Shown: one piece after another, positions 8,244 through 15,856 of the stretch
Position numbering within the stretch: the stretch's first letter is position 1
Layout of the letters: each line of letters begins with the position of its first letter
Assembly (NCBI RefSeq): GCF_026242055.1
Contig: NZ_JAPJDL010000027.1
Location: 61,952-125,951, forward strand
DNA: 64,000 bases
Source: Lentzea sp. NEAU-D7
GTDB taxonomy: Bacteria; Actinomycetota; Actinomycetes; Mycobacteriales; Pseudonocardiaceae
Direction of reading: 5' to 3'
Program-made: the position numbers and the translations under genes
Notes under the pieces: model-generated
Told to the model about the DNA's origin: nothing
What the model saw: the letters and a program-made list of their open reading frames with translations, nothing else
Database searches by the model: none

Positions 8244-8630
8244 GTGATCAGGGACGTTTACCTCAGGATGTGTCCGTGCCGCGACCTGCTGGACATGGTC
8301 GCGTCGAAGTGGACGGCGCTGGTGATCGGTGACCTGGAGGACGGACCCAAGCGGTTCGGCGAGCTCAAGCGCCGGCTGGAGGGCGTCAGCCAGAAGATGC
8401 TCACCCAGACGTTGCGCACGTTGGAGCGCGACGGGCTCATCACGCGCACGGTCTACCCCTCGGTGCCGTTGCGCGTCGAGTACGAGCTGACCGAACTCGG
8501 GCGCAGCGTCACCGAGCCGCTGGCCGCGCTGCGGTTGTGGGCGCAGAAGAACTACGAGGCCGTCGCCGAGGCGCGTGAGACGTTCGACAGCGCCGCACCT
8601 GTCGGCCTGGAGCCCGCCGTCACCCGGTGA
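8244..8630 (+). CDS. HxlR/DUF24-family redox-type regulator
   Basis: 128 residues from GTG 8244. The N-terminus has Cys10 and Cys12 (RMCPCRDLL); a cysteine in this place is the conserved thiol-sensing residue of many HxlR-family regulators. The winged helix follows (SKWTALVIGDL, RFGELKRRLEGVSQKMLTQTLRTLERDGLI, then the YELTELG wing). It is divergent from the quinone-reductase-like gene, the classic arrangement for a regulator controlling detoxification of electrophiles. Its 3' end overlaps the kinase gene's 3' end by 11 bp on the other strand. Confidence 0.9.
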   Translation: MIRDVYLRMCPCRDLLDMVASKWTALVIGDLEDGPKRFGELKRRLEGVSQKMLTQTLRTLERDGLITRTVYPSVPLRVEYELTELGRSVTEPLAALRLWAQKNYEAVAEARETFDSAAPVGLEPAVTR

Positions 8631-10179
8631 CGACCCAGCCGTACGACCATTCCGGCTGGTAACCCTCGCACTTCGGGTCGAGCGAGTCGAAGTGGGTGCC
8701 CTGGTAGATGCAGCGGTAGAGCTGCATGGCGGGGACGTCGACCGGTTTGTCGTTGAAGACGTAGCCGAGGTTGCCGAGCTTGTCCTGCCCCTCGCAGTCC
8801 GGCCACGGTGACGTCATGTGGTCCCCGGAGTTCTTCACGCGGCAGGCGACCAGCAGTTTCGTGCCCGGTTCCTGGTTCACCAGGAGCTTTCCGAGCCCTC
8901 CGGTGTTCTCGGCGGTGAAGCCTGCGGGAGGCCCGAAGGCCGACGTGCCAGTGAAGTGGAAGGGCGTGCCCTGCTTGATGTGCCGGACGAGCGCGACCGT
9001 CTGCCGCGGCGGCTTCGGCTGCGTCGTCGGCTGCGGGGGCTGAGCCTGCGCCTGGCTCGACTTCGGTGTGCTCGACGGCGCCGAACTGGACGCCTGGCTG
9101 CTGCTCGGCGCGGCGGAACTGCTGCTCGTCGCCTGGCTGGACGGCGGGGCCGTGGTCGTCGTCGCGCCGATGATCTGCTGCGCGACGGCAACTCCGTGGT
9201 GGGCCTGGGGTTTGAGGACGAACACCGCGGCGAGCGCGATCACCACGAGCACGGCCGCGGCCCCGGCGAACAGTCCGATCTTCTTGCGGGACCGGGGTTT
9301 GTCGTCCCAGTCCGCGTGCGTCGGCGTGTTCGGCGTGACGTAACCGGTGACGGGTTCGATCACGACGGTCTGCTCGGACGGCGACAGCGGCTTGACCACC
9401 GTGGTGGCGCCGCTGAGCCGCTCCCGCAGCTGGGCCGCAGTGAGCCGGCGGGTGTCGTCCTGGCTGAGCAGCGCCATGATCGTGTCGGCGAGCGGCCCCC
9501 TGGTGCGCTGGAGGACCGGCTCCTCGTACATGATCGCGTGCATCGTGGCCGCGGTCGTGTCGCGCTGGAACGGCGAACGGCCCTCGACGGCGTGGAACAT
9601 GGTGGCGCCCAACGCCCACAGGTCGCTCGCCGGTGACGGCTGCTTGCCCGCGAACAGCTCCGGCGCCATGTACCCGGGCGAGCCCATGATGCCGCCGGTC
9701 GCCGTCAGTCCCGGGTCGTCCATCGCGCGGGCGATGCCGAAGTCGGCGAGCTTCACGCGTCCGTCGGGCAGCACCATGATGTTGCTGGGCTTGACGTCCC
9801 GGTGCACGATGCCCGCCGCGTGCGCCGCCTCCAGCGCGTTGAGCGTCTGCAGGCCGATGTTCGCGACCTCGTCCTCGGTGAGGCTTCTGCGCGTCATGAC
9901 CTCGGAGAGCGTAGGCGCCTCGACGAGTTCCATGACCAGGTACGTCACACCGTGCTCGACGATGACGTCGTAGATGCCGACGACGTTCGGACTGTTCAGC
10001 CGGCCTGCCGTGCGGGCTTCCCGCAGCACCCGCTCGGTCTCGGTGGTCCGCAGCTCCTTGAGCGCGACCTGCCGTCCGATGACCCTGTCCTCGGCGAGCC
10101 AGACGACCCCCATGCCGCCCCGGCCGAGCTCTTTGAGCATCGCGTATCTGCCCGCGACAAGCCTCGCGTTCTCCCCCAC
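8620..10179 (-). CDS. membrane-anchored Ser/Thr protein kinase with a cysteine-containing outer domain
   Basis: 519 residues, GTG start. The cytoplasmic Hanks-type kinase domain (about 11-256) has G-loop GRGGMG (19-24), Lys41, HRDVKPSN (126-133), DFG (146-148) and APE (172-174), so it should be active. A transmembrane helix (about 301-322) leads to a Ser/Thr/Pro-rich linker (about 338-395). The outer domain of about 120 residues has four cysteines (ACRV, DCEG, RCIY, KCEG), suggesting two disulfides. There are no PASTA repeats, so it is not a standard PknB. The outer domain presumably senses an envelope signal; its ligand is unknown. Confidence 0.93.
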   Translation of the reverse strand: MGENARLVAGRYAMLKELGRGGMGVVWLAEDRVIGRQVALKELRTTETERVLREARTAGRLNSPNVVGIYDVIVEHGVTYLVMELVEAPTLSEVMTRRSLTEDEVANIGLQTLNALEAAHAAGIVHRDVKPSNIMVLPDGRVKLADFGIARAMDDPGLTATGGIMGSPGYMAPELFAGKQPSPASDLWALGATMFHAVEGRSPFQRDTTAATMHAIMYEEPVLQRTRGPLADTIMALLSQDDTRRLTAAQLRERLSGATTVVKPLSPSEQTVVIEPVTGYVTPNTPTHADWDDKPRSRKKIGLFAGAAAVLVVIALAAVFVLKPQAHHGVAVAQQIIGATTTTAPPSSQATSSSSAAPSSSQASSSAPSSTPKSSQAQAQPPQPTTQPKPPRQTVALVRHIKQGTPFHFTGTSAFGPPAGFTAENTGGLGKLLVNQEPGTKLLVACRVKNSGDHMTSPWPDCEGQDKLGNLGYVFNDKPVDVPAMQLYRCIYQGTHFDSLDPKCEGYQPEWSYGWVVTG

Positions 10180-10187
10180 GAGGCCGC

Positions 10188-10327
10188 ATGGTAGCCGCTC
10201 TGATCGCCTCGGACGTGCGCCAGTCGATCGGCCGCATCACCGGCAACCCGTTCCTGTCGGTGAAGGCTCGTTGCGCGGCTTCGTGTTCGACGTGGCGATC
10301 GGTGTGCTGACCGAGGTGAAGCCCTAG
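10188..10327 (+). pseudogene. truncated, frameshifted beta-carbonic anhydrase relic
   Basis: From 10209 the frame reads SDVRQSIGRITGNPFLSVK; after a one-base loss around 10266 the next frame reads SLRGFVFDVAIGVLTEVKP and stops at TAG 10325. Joined, this matches the last third of the mycobacterial Rv1284-type beta-carbonic anhydrase (pattern DVRQSL-RI--NPF---SLRGFVFDVATGKL-EV). The zinc-binding N-terminal two thirds are missing, so it cannot be functional. It starts 8 bp from the divergent kinase gene and its end overlaps the next gene's stop. It is a remnant of a once complete gene. Confidence 0.8.
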
Positions 10328-10752
10328 ACGCACACCCAGCAGTAGAGCCGTTCGCCGCTCCTCACCGCCTCTGCGGCCAGGTCCTTGAGCTCGTCCAGCA
10401 CACAGGCCAGGTCGGCGGGGTCGTACCCGTCCAGCTCTTCGGTCCTCGACCAGACCGCAGCGACGGCGATCGGCTCGTCCATGCCGGCGAGCCCGTCCCT
10501 GAGACCGTCGGTGACGCTGAGGACCAGCGGCCCGCCGTCACTCTCCCGCGCCACGTCGTGACCCCAACGCGGGTCCGCGAGCACCTCCGTGTAGGGACGA
10601 CCGGTGAGCAACTCCTCCAGCGTGCCCATCACCACGAGGGGATCGAACCACTTGGCCTCGACCGTCCTGAACAGACCGGTGGGCCCGTCGTCGATCACGG
10701 CGGCCGCGACCTCGTCGGACGGCGCGGCGAAGTAGTCGTAGATCATTCCCAT
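10324..10752 (-). CDS. hypothetical protein, possibly DUF1877-like
   Basis: 142 residues. It begins MGMIYDYFAAPSDEVAAAV, which resembles the start of DUF1877/YfbM-like proteins, then is acidic with the conserved-looking stretch AKWFDPLVVMGTLEELL and a C-terminal LYCWVCV. No signal peptide or membrane segment is present. ATG 10752 is used; ATG 10746 is two codons in. It lies 33 bp downstream of another unknown gene on the same strand and is probably cotranscribed. The function is unknown; similar small proteins are common in variable actinomycete loci. Confidence 0.6.
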   Translation of the reverse strand: MGMIYDYFAAPSDEVAAAVIDDGPTGLFRTVEAKWFDPLVVMGTLEELLTGRPYTEVLADPRWGHDVARESDGGPLVLSVTDGLRDGLAGMDEPIAVAAVWSRTEELDGYDPADLACVLDELKDLAAEAVRSGERLYCWVCV

Positions 10753-10785
10753 GGCCGAGAGCGTCCCAGAACTCCTGCCCCGCCG

Positions 10786-11421
10786 TCAGGATCTCGAGCT
10801 GACCCTGTGCTCGTCGCAGTACACGACGTGCAGCCAGTTCCAGTGCCGGTCCTTGGCCGTGACCTCAGCGCAGCAATGCGTGCCCGGAGCCTCGTGCATG
10901 TGCCTGGGACATTCTTCGACGAGCTGCCGGAAGGCCTGCCCACCGGCCTGCAACGTCGACCTGCTGCCGACGACGAACACGGTGCTGCCCACGACCTCGC
11001 CGCGCAGCATCTCCCGGTCCCAGCGGGGCGCGGGCCGTTCCTCCGGCAACCCCCGGCAGACAACGGAGTGCGGCCGTCCAGCCCGGAGCTTGCCGCGCAC
11101 GTCCGTCCACTTCGACAGCCGGAACCCAAGACTGTGGTGCAACAGCACGAGGTCCAGCGCAGGCCCGTCGGCGCTACGGCACGCGCAGTCGCTCTGCCGC
11201 AGCGGCAGGTACACCAACGTGCGCGGTGAACGCATCGCGAACGCCCACGCCATGGTGATGTCGAGCGCCGACGACTTGGTCACGCACGCCTCAACGCCCA
11301 TGTACCCCTCGTACAACGGCGCATGACGCAACGGCCGGGCCGGCCGCACCACTCGGTACTCGTCCCGCCCCAGCCGCACCGTGCTGACGATCGTGCGCCA
11401 GCGTTCCCCCTCGAGTTTCAT
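10786..11421 (-). CDS. hypothetical Cys/His-containing protein
   Basis: 211 residues from ATG 11421. I do not recognise the family. It has no signal peptide or transmembrane helix. It is basic and contains several cysteines and histidines, including SDCACRS in the middle and ECPRHMHEAPGTHCCAEV near the end, which could form a metal site. Coding is supported by a sustained open frame with actinomycete codon bias and by the tight 33-bp spacing to the next gene. It belongs to the variable block between the kinase and rlmN. Confidence 0.55.
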   Translation of the reverse strand: MKLEGERWRTIVSTVRLGRDEYRVVRPARPLRHAPLYEGYMGVEACVTKSSALDITMAWAFAMRSPRTLVYLPLRQSDCACRSADGPALDLVLLHHSLGFRLSKWTDVRGKLRAGRPHSVVCRGLPEERPAPRWDREMLRGEVVGSTVFVVGSRSTLQAGGQAFRQLVEECPRHMHEAPGTHCCAEVTAKDRHWNWLHVVYCDEHRVSSRS

Positions 11422-11465
11422 CGTGGGGGACGGTAAATCCTGGTCAGCGGTTCGAGCTACCGAAT

Positions 11466-11504
11466 TCAGCCCTCGGCGGCAAGCTGACCGCAGGCAGCTG
11501 CTCC
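11466..11504 (-). pseudogene. relic of a second rlmN 3' end
   Basis: Read on the minus strand, this segment encodes GAAACGQLAAEG then TGA. Its last 11 residues and the stop are identical to the end of the real RlmN encoded at 12052-12084. At DNA level the copies differ at several third positions (for example GAG/GAA, GGC/GGG), so this is a diverged copy, not a recent duplication. No further rlmN sequence is visible upstream. It sits between two unknown genes and marks an old recombination or insertion junction. Confidence 0.7.
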
Positions 11505-11512
11505 CTACCGTC

Positions 11513-11998
11513 TTACTTCTCGTCGAGGGTCACGGTGAACGGCGCATAACCAGGCACGACGCGATCGGTCACCAAGTCCGAGAACACAAGCGAAATGTTG
11601 TGTCCGTTGGCTTCGATCAGTGCCTCGTGGAAGGGCACCCCGAGCCGCGCGGACCACACGCTGCCGGACTTGGATTTCGGCAGCAGTTTCGCGCCGGGGT
11701 ACAGGACCTGCCAGCGAACGCCCCAGACATAACCGTCCAGGTCCTGATCCTGCCAGTCATCGACGAATCGATCACCGAGCGAAGCGCTCCACGAAGCCGG
11801 CGACACGGCAGAGGTGACCGACGCCTCCACACAGTGTTTGAAGCGGTACCGCAGATACTCGGGTTCGATGCCCGTTCTGGGATCAGCTGCGGCGTACACG
11901 ATGACGTCGTAGTCACGCATGTAGTCGGTGAAGCCGTGAAAGACGATCGCCTGGTCGAAGACGTGGTCGAAGGCTTCACTGATCTGTGCGGCATCCAC
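11513..11998 (-). CDS. hypothetical protein, YxiG-like
   Basis: 161 residues from GTG 11998 with no clear Shine-Dalgarno. The central stretch FDHVFDQAIVFHGFTDYMRDYDVIVY followed by ADPRTG and EYLRYRFKHCV resembles the small YxiG-like domain family found in Gram-positive bacteria. The protein is soluble and acidic. It is flanked on the left by the rlmN-tail relic and on the right by the intact rlmN, so it looks like inserted cargo. YxiG-like proteins are often near toxin or immunity genes, but no toxin is seen here. The role is unknown. Confidence 0.6.
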   Translation of the reverse strand: MDAAQISEAFDHVFDQAIVFHGFTDYMRDYDVIVYAAADPRTGIEPEYLRYRFKHCVEASVTSAVSPASWSASLGDRFVDDWQDQDLDGYVWGVRWQVLYPGAKLLPKSKSGSVWSARLGVPFHEALIEANGHNISLVFSDLVTDRVVPGYAPFTVTLDEK

Positions 11999-12051
11999 GA
12001 ACGCATCATGACGCGATGTCGGCTGCCCTGCACCGGATCAACGGCGGGAGG

Positions 12052-13158
12052 TCACCCTTCAGCAGCGAGCTGACCGCAGGCGGCGGCGATCTCCTGCCCG
12101 CGCGTGTCCCGCACGGTGCACTCGACACCCTGCTCGCGGACCCGCCGCACGAACTCCCGCTCCACCGGCTTCGGCGACGCGTCCCACTTGCTGCCCGGCG
12201 TCGGGTTCAGCGGGATCAGGTTCACGTGCACGAGCTGCCCGAGGTGCTTGCGCAGCTTCTTGCCGAGCAGGTCGGCGCGCCAGCCCTGGTCGTTGATGTC
12301 GCGGATCAGCGCGTACTCGATGCTGACGCGGCGGCCGGTCTTGTCCGCGTAGCCGCGCGCCGCCTCCAGCACCTCGGCGACGTTCCACTTCGTGTTGACC
12401 GGCACCAGCGTGTCGCGCAGCTCGTCGTCCGGCGTGTGCAGCGACACCGCGAGGCGGACCTGGAGGTTCTCCTCGGTCAGCTTCTTGATCGCGGGAACGA
12501 GACCGACCGTCGACACCGTCACGTGGCGCTGCGAGATGCCCAGGCCGTCCGGCGCCGGGTCGCAGATGCGGTGGACGGCCTCGAGGATGCGCTTGTAGTT
12601 CGCGAGCGGCTCGCCCATGCCCATGAAGACGATGTTCGACAGCCGGCCGGGACCGCCCGGCAGGTCGCCGTCGCGCATGGCGGCGGCACCGAGGCGCACC
12701 TGGTCCACGATCTCCGCGGTCGACAGGTTGCGCTGCAGGCCGCCCTGGCCGGTCGCGCAGAACGGGCACGCCATGCCGCAGCCGGCCTGCGACGAGATGC
12801 ACAGCGTCGCGCGGTCCGGGTAGCGCATGAGGACGGACTCGATGAGCGTGCCGTCGTGCGCGCGCAGCAGCGTCTTCGACGTGGCGCCCTCGTCGGCAGT
12901 GACCTTGCGCACGACCGTGAACAACGGCGGCATCAGGTCGGCCACCAGCTTGTCGCGCGTGGTCGCCGGGATGTCCGTCATCTCGGCCGGGTCGACGGTC
13001 AGGCGGCTGAAGTAGTGGTTCGACAGCTGCTTGGCCCGGAACGGCTTCTCACCAAGCGCCGCAACGGCTTCCGCGCGTTGGGCGGGTGAGAGGTCGACCA
13101 GGTGGCGCGGCGGCAGGCCGCGCTTGGGCGCGTCGAAGACAAGGGGAAGCGAGGTCAT
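12052..13158 (-). CDS. rlmN: 23S rRNA (adenine-2503-C2) / tRNA methyltransferase RlmN
   Basis: 368 residues, usual length. It is a radical-SAM enzyme that methylates C2 of A2503 in 23S rRNA and A37 of some tRNAs. The iron-sulfur motif CxxxCxxC is CGMACPFC (127-134). Cys361 in AACGQL near the C-terminus is the methyl-carrying cysteine of the family. GMGEPL for SAM binding is also present. ATG 13158 gives a complete N-terminus. In many actinobacteria rlmN lies close to cdsA; here about 5.4 kb of accessory genes intervene. Its 3' end is also represented as a relic at 11466-11504. Confidence 0.96.
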   Translation of the reverse strand: MTSLPLVFDAPKRGLPPRHLVDLSPAQRAEAVAALGEKPFRAKQLSNHYFSRLTVDPAEMTDIPATTRDKLVADLMPPLFTVVRKVTADEGATSKTLLRAHDGTLIESVLMRYPDRATLCISSQAGCGMACPFCATGQGGLQRNLSTAEIVDQVRLGAAAMRDGDLPGGPGRLSNIVFMGMGEPLANYKRILEAVHRICDPAPDGLGISQRHVTVSTVGLVPAIKKLTEENLQVRLAVSLHTPDDELRDTLVPVNTKWNVAEVLEAARGYADKTGRRVSIEYALIRDINDQGWRADLLGKKLRKHLGQLVHVNLIPLNPTPGSKWDASPKPVEREFVRRVREQGVECTVRDTRGQEIAAACGQLAAEG

Positions 13159-13199
13159 AGCACATCTAGTGTCCCACGAACTTCACCAACACAAGACCG

Positions 13200-13236
13200 T
13201 TGCATCGCGATAGGTTCCGATATATCGTTAACAACA
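13200..13236 (+). promoter_or_regulatory. padR promoter with palindrome over the -10 element
   Basis: TTGCAT (13200-13205) and TATCGT (13223-13228) are spaced 17 bp apart, a good sigma-A-type promoter. It would start transcription at about 13235, at the ATG, giving a leaderless mRNA; no Shine-Dalgarno is present. The perfect palindrome CGATATATCG (13218-13227) overlaps the -10 and is the likely PadR autoregulatory operator. Confidence 0.55.
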
Positions 13237-13742
13237 TGATGATGAAACCACACCACAGAGATCACCACCACAGGCATCGCCACGGGCCCTTCGGGGGCGG
13301 TGGCAGGGGCGGCCGCCAGAGGCGCGGCAACGTCCGGGCGGCGGTTCTGTCCTTGCTGGCAGAACGGCCGATGCACGGCTACGAGATCATCCAGGAGATC
13401 GCCAGGCGCACCGGCGGCGTGTGGAGCCCGAGCCCCGGCTCGGTCTACCCGACGCTGCAGATGCTCGCCGACGAAGGCCTCGTCTCCGCACTAGAAGAAG
13501 GAGGCAAGAAGCTGTTCACGCTCACCGAGCACGGCAGGACGGAGCACACGGCCCCGCCCTGGCGTGACATCGAGATCCACCAGCTCGACCCGGTGGACGG
13601 CGAACTGCGCACCGCGGTCCGCCTGCTGGGCGCCGCGATGGAGCAGATCTCCCACGCGGGCACGCCCGAGCAGAAGACCCGCACCGTCGAGCTCTACAAC
13701 GAGTTGCGGCGCAAGCTGTACGCCATCCTCGCCGAGGAGTGA
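13236..13742 (+). CDS. PadR-family transcriptional regulator with a His-rich N-terminus
   Basis: 168 residues. The start could be any of three consecutive ATGs (13236, 13239, 13242). Residues 4-30 are a histidine- and glycine-rich tail (HHRDHHHRHRHGPFGGGGRGG) that could bind metal. The PadR winged helix follows (VRAAVLSLLAERPMHGYEIIQEI, SPGSVYPTLQMLADEGLV, then the LFTLTEHG wing). A C-terminal helical dimerisation segment completes it. The promoter suggests autoregulation and leaderless translation. It converges with the aldo/keto reductase gene, with only 1 bp between the stops. The inducer is unknown; nickel or another metal is an inference from the tail. Confidence 0.9.
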   Translation: MMMKPHHRDHHHRHRHGPFGGGGRGGRQRRGNVRAAVLSLLAERPMHGYEIIQEIARRTGGVWSPSPGSVYPTLQMLADEGLVSALEEGGKKLFTLTEHGRTEHTAPPWRDIEIHQLDPVDGELRTAVRLLGAAMEQISHAGTPEQKTRTVELYNELRRKLYAILAEE

Positions 13743-13743
13743 C

Positions 13744-14721
13744 CTACCACCGGTCGTGCACGTGCGGCCGGATCAGCTCGTCGTAAACCTCGGCGACAGC
13801 CTTGCCGTCCACCGGCGCGAGCTCCGCGGCCTGCGCGTTGGCCCGCGCCTGCTCCACGTTGCGAGCACCGGGAATCACCACCGTGACGCCGGACTGGTCC
13901 ACGATCCACCGAAGCGCGAACTGCGCCATCGTGGCCCCCTCCGGCACCAACGGCCGGAGCCGCTCAACGGCCTCCAGGCCGACCTCGTAAGGCACCCCGG
14001 AGAAGGTCTCGCCCACGTCGAAGGCCTCGCCGTTGCGGTTGTAGTTGCGGTGGTCGTCCGCACCGAAGGTCGTCGCCTTGTCGTACTTCCCGGTCAGCAA
14101 CCCGGAAGCGAGCGGCACCCGCGCGATGATCGCGACCCCCGCCTCGGCCGCCTTGGGCAGCACCTCTTCGAGGGGCTTGAGCCGGAACGCGTTCAGGATG
14201 ATCTGCACGCTGGCCACGTTCGGGCGCCGGATCGCCTCCAACGCCTCCTCGACCTTCTCCACGGACACGCCATAAGCGGCGATCCGCTGCTGCTCCACCA
14301 TTTCGTCCAAGGTGTCGTACACCTCGTCACGGCTGTAGACCGCGGTAGGCGGACAGTGCAGCTGCACCAAGTCCAACGTGTCGACACCGAGATTGCGGCG
14401 GCTCCGGTCGTTCCACGCGAGGAAGTTCTCCCGGCTGTACCCCTCCGCGGTCTGAGCCGGCAGCCGCCGCCCCATCTTCGTGGCGACGAAGATCCCGTCG
14501 TCCTTGCGCTCCTCGAGGAACCGCCCGACGAGCGTCTCACTGCGACCGTCGCCGTACACGTCGGCGGTGTCGAAGAAGTCGACCCCCGTGTCGGCCGCGG
14601 CGTGCAGCAACGCGAGCGCGTCGCTCTCGTCCACCTCGCCCCAGTCGGCGCCGAGCTGCCAGCAGCCCAGCCCCACGACGCCGACCTGGCGGTTCAACCT
14701 GCCTGCGTTTCGCTTCTCCAC
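13744..14721 (-). CDS. aldo/keto reductase
   Basis: 325 residues from GTG 14721. It is a cytosolic (alpha/beta)8-barrel NADPH-dependent carbonyl reductase. The catalytic tetrad is complete: Asp51, Tyr56 (DTADVYGDG), Lys82 (ATKMG) and His122 (VQLHCPP). The C-terminal cofactor-phosphate region is ARNVEQARANAQA. The open frame runs on to 14847, but the upstream part has no family similarity and would overlap the next gene. The closest kin are general AKR5/AKR11-like enzymes of actinomycetes, so the substrate cannot be assigned. Confidence 0.92.
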   Translation of the reverse strand: MEKRNAGRLNRQVGVVGLGCWQLGADWGEVDESDALALLHAAADTGVDFFDTADVYGDGRSETLVGRFLEERKDDGIFVATKMGRRLPAQTAEGYSRENFLAWNDRSRRNLGVDTLDLVQLHCPPTAVYSRDEVYDTLDEMVEQQRIAAYGVSVEKVEEALEAIRRPNVASVQIILNAFRLKPLEEVLPKAAEAGVAIIARVPLASGLLTGKYDKATTFGADDHRNYNRNGEAFDVGETFSGVPYEVGLEAVERLRPLVPEGATMAQFALRWIVDQSGVTVVIPGARNVEQARANAQAAELAPVDGKAVAEVYDELIRPHVHDRW

Positions 14722-14755
14722 GAACCCGAGCCTAATCCGCTGGGCGGACAGAGGC

Positions 14756-15130
14756 CTATGGCCTCGGGTTCTGCCAACCGATCCCACGGAGCACCCTGAG
14801 CCGCCCGCACACGACGAATCCCGTGCGTTCACCATCCGAGACCACAAGTTTCATGAACCTGTCTCCGTAGCGTTTGGGCGACCGCAGGAAGTCATCCATT
14901 TCCGACGCGTCGGCGGCATCCTCCACCGAAAGTCTCGCGTAACCGGTTGCAAGCTTCATTCCGAGCACGTTGCCGAACTCGACGTCCACATAGTGATCAT
15001 AATTTTCACCGGGCCTGCCGCGCAGGATGAGCATGCGGTGCGAGTGGCTGTACGACCACACCTGGAAAGGGTGATCCAGGTGCAGCGGTAACAATTGACG
15101 GCCATCCGAAACCTGCACAGCACCTTCCAT
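14756..15130 (-). CDS. hypothetical protein
   Basis: 124 residues, not recognised. ATG 15130 is preceded by AGGGAG at suitable spacing. The sequence has a beta-rich look (HRMLILRGRPGENYDHYVDVEFGNVLGM), no signal peptide and no membrane segment. It lies 12 bp after the stop of the next upstream gene, so the two form a small operon. Size, lack of known domains and position between conserved genes are typical of variable-region proteins such as immunity proteins, but nothing in the sequence proves that role. Confidence 0.6.
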   Translation of the reverse strand: MEGAVQVSDGRQLLPLHLDHPFQVWSYSHSHRMLILRGRPGENYDHYVDVEFGNVLGMKLATGYARLSVEDAADASEMDDFLRSPKRYGDRFMKLVVSDGERTGFVVCGRLRVLRGIGWQNPRP

Positions 15131-15142
15131 TCCACGAACTCC

Positions 15143-15784
15143 CTAATCCAGTTCGCCGCTGCCGACCGCTTCAGCTGCGATGGCAACGAGCGCACTTCGC
15201 AGCGCACCTGACAGCTCCGCGATCTGACTCGCCGCGTCAGCAGCGCCCCGCACGTCCACCCGCCGCAGGATCTCCATCTGAACCCGGAGCTTTGACGCAG
15301 GCAACGGCGGAACGTCTTCGAACGGGCTGGGCGACCTGGAATCGAATCCAGCCACCGTCCGCAGTTCCATGCAGTCCAGGTGCTGCATCACGTCGATGGA
15401 AATCGAGGAGCACATGCTCGACCATTCCTCCAATGAGGCACGGTCCGCGTTCACAGGTGCCCTCAACACCAGTTCCGACACCATGGCCAGCAACTCGGCG
15501 CGGTCGCCCTCGCCCGGTATCTCACCGGTCTCGGGATCGGCCACGTAGACCGCCGAACTCGGCTGCGCTGACATCAACACACTCAGAACAGCACTCGCGT
15601 CGCGCGACTCAGCCAACTCCACCAAGGAACCAGTGGAGAACGGCGCATCGTCCTCCCCCACCACTCCGGCTGCCACGAGGACGGCCGACGCTCGATGGAT
15701 GCACCCGAGCGCACTGAGAGCCAAAGCCCAGTCAGAGGCACCGTCGAACGCAGCGACGAGCCCTCTGTACGGTTCCTGCGGCAT
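15143..15784 (-). CDS. hypothetical helical protein
   Basis: 213 residues from ATG 15784, chosen because AGGGAG lies about 9 nt upstream; a GTG at 15811 is in frame. It is mostly helical and Ala/Leu/Ser-rich, with no signal peptide. A proline-rich patch (SRSPSPFEDVPPLPASK) separates an N-terminal and a C-terminal helical part. I do not recognise a family. It is cotranscribed with the following unknown gene. The pair lies between the aldo/keto reductase and a methyltransferase. Confidence 0.55.
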   Translation of the reverse strand: MPQEPYRGLVAAFDGASDWALALSALGCIHRASAVLVAAGVVGEDDAPFSTGSLVELAESRDASAVLSVLMSAQPSSAVYVADPETGEIPGEGDRAELLAMVSELVLRAPVNADRASLEEWSSMCSSISIDVMQHLDCMELRTVAGFDSRSPSPFEDVPPLPASKLRVQMEILRRVDVRGAADAASQIAELSGALRSALVAIAAEAVGSGELD

Positions 15785-15856
15785 GACTGCGAACTCCCTG
15801 ACTCGTGACACCTGGCAGCAGCCGGAACGCGTCCAATCCGCTGTCCGGACAACGCG

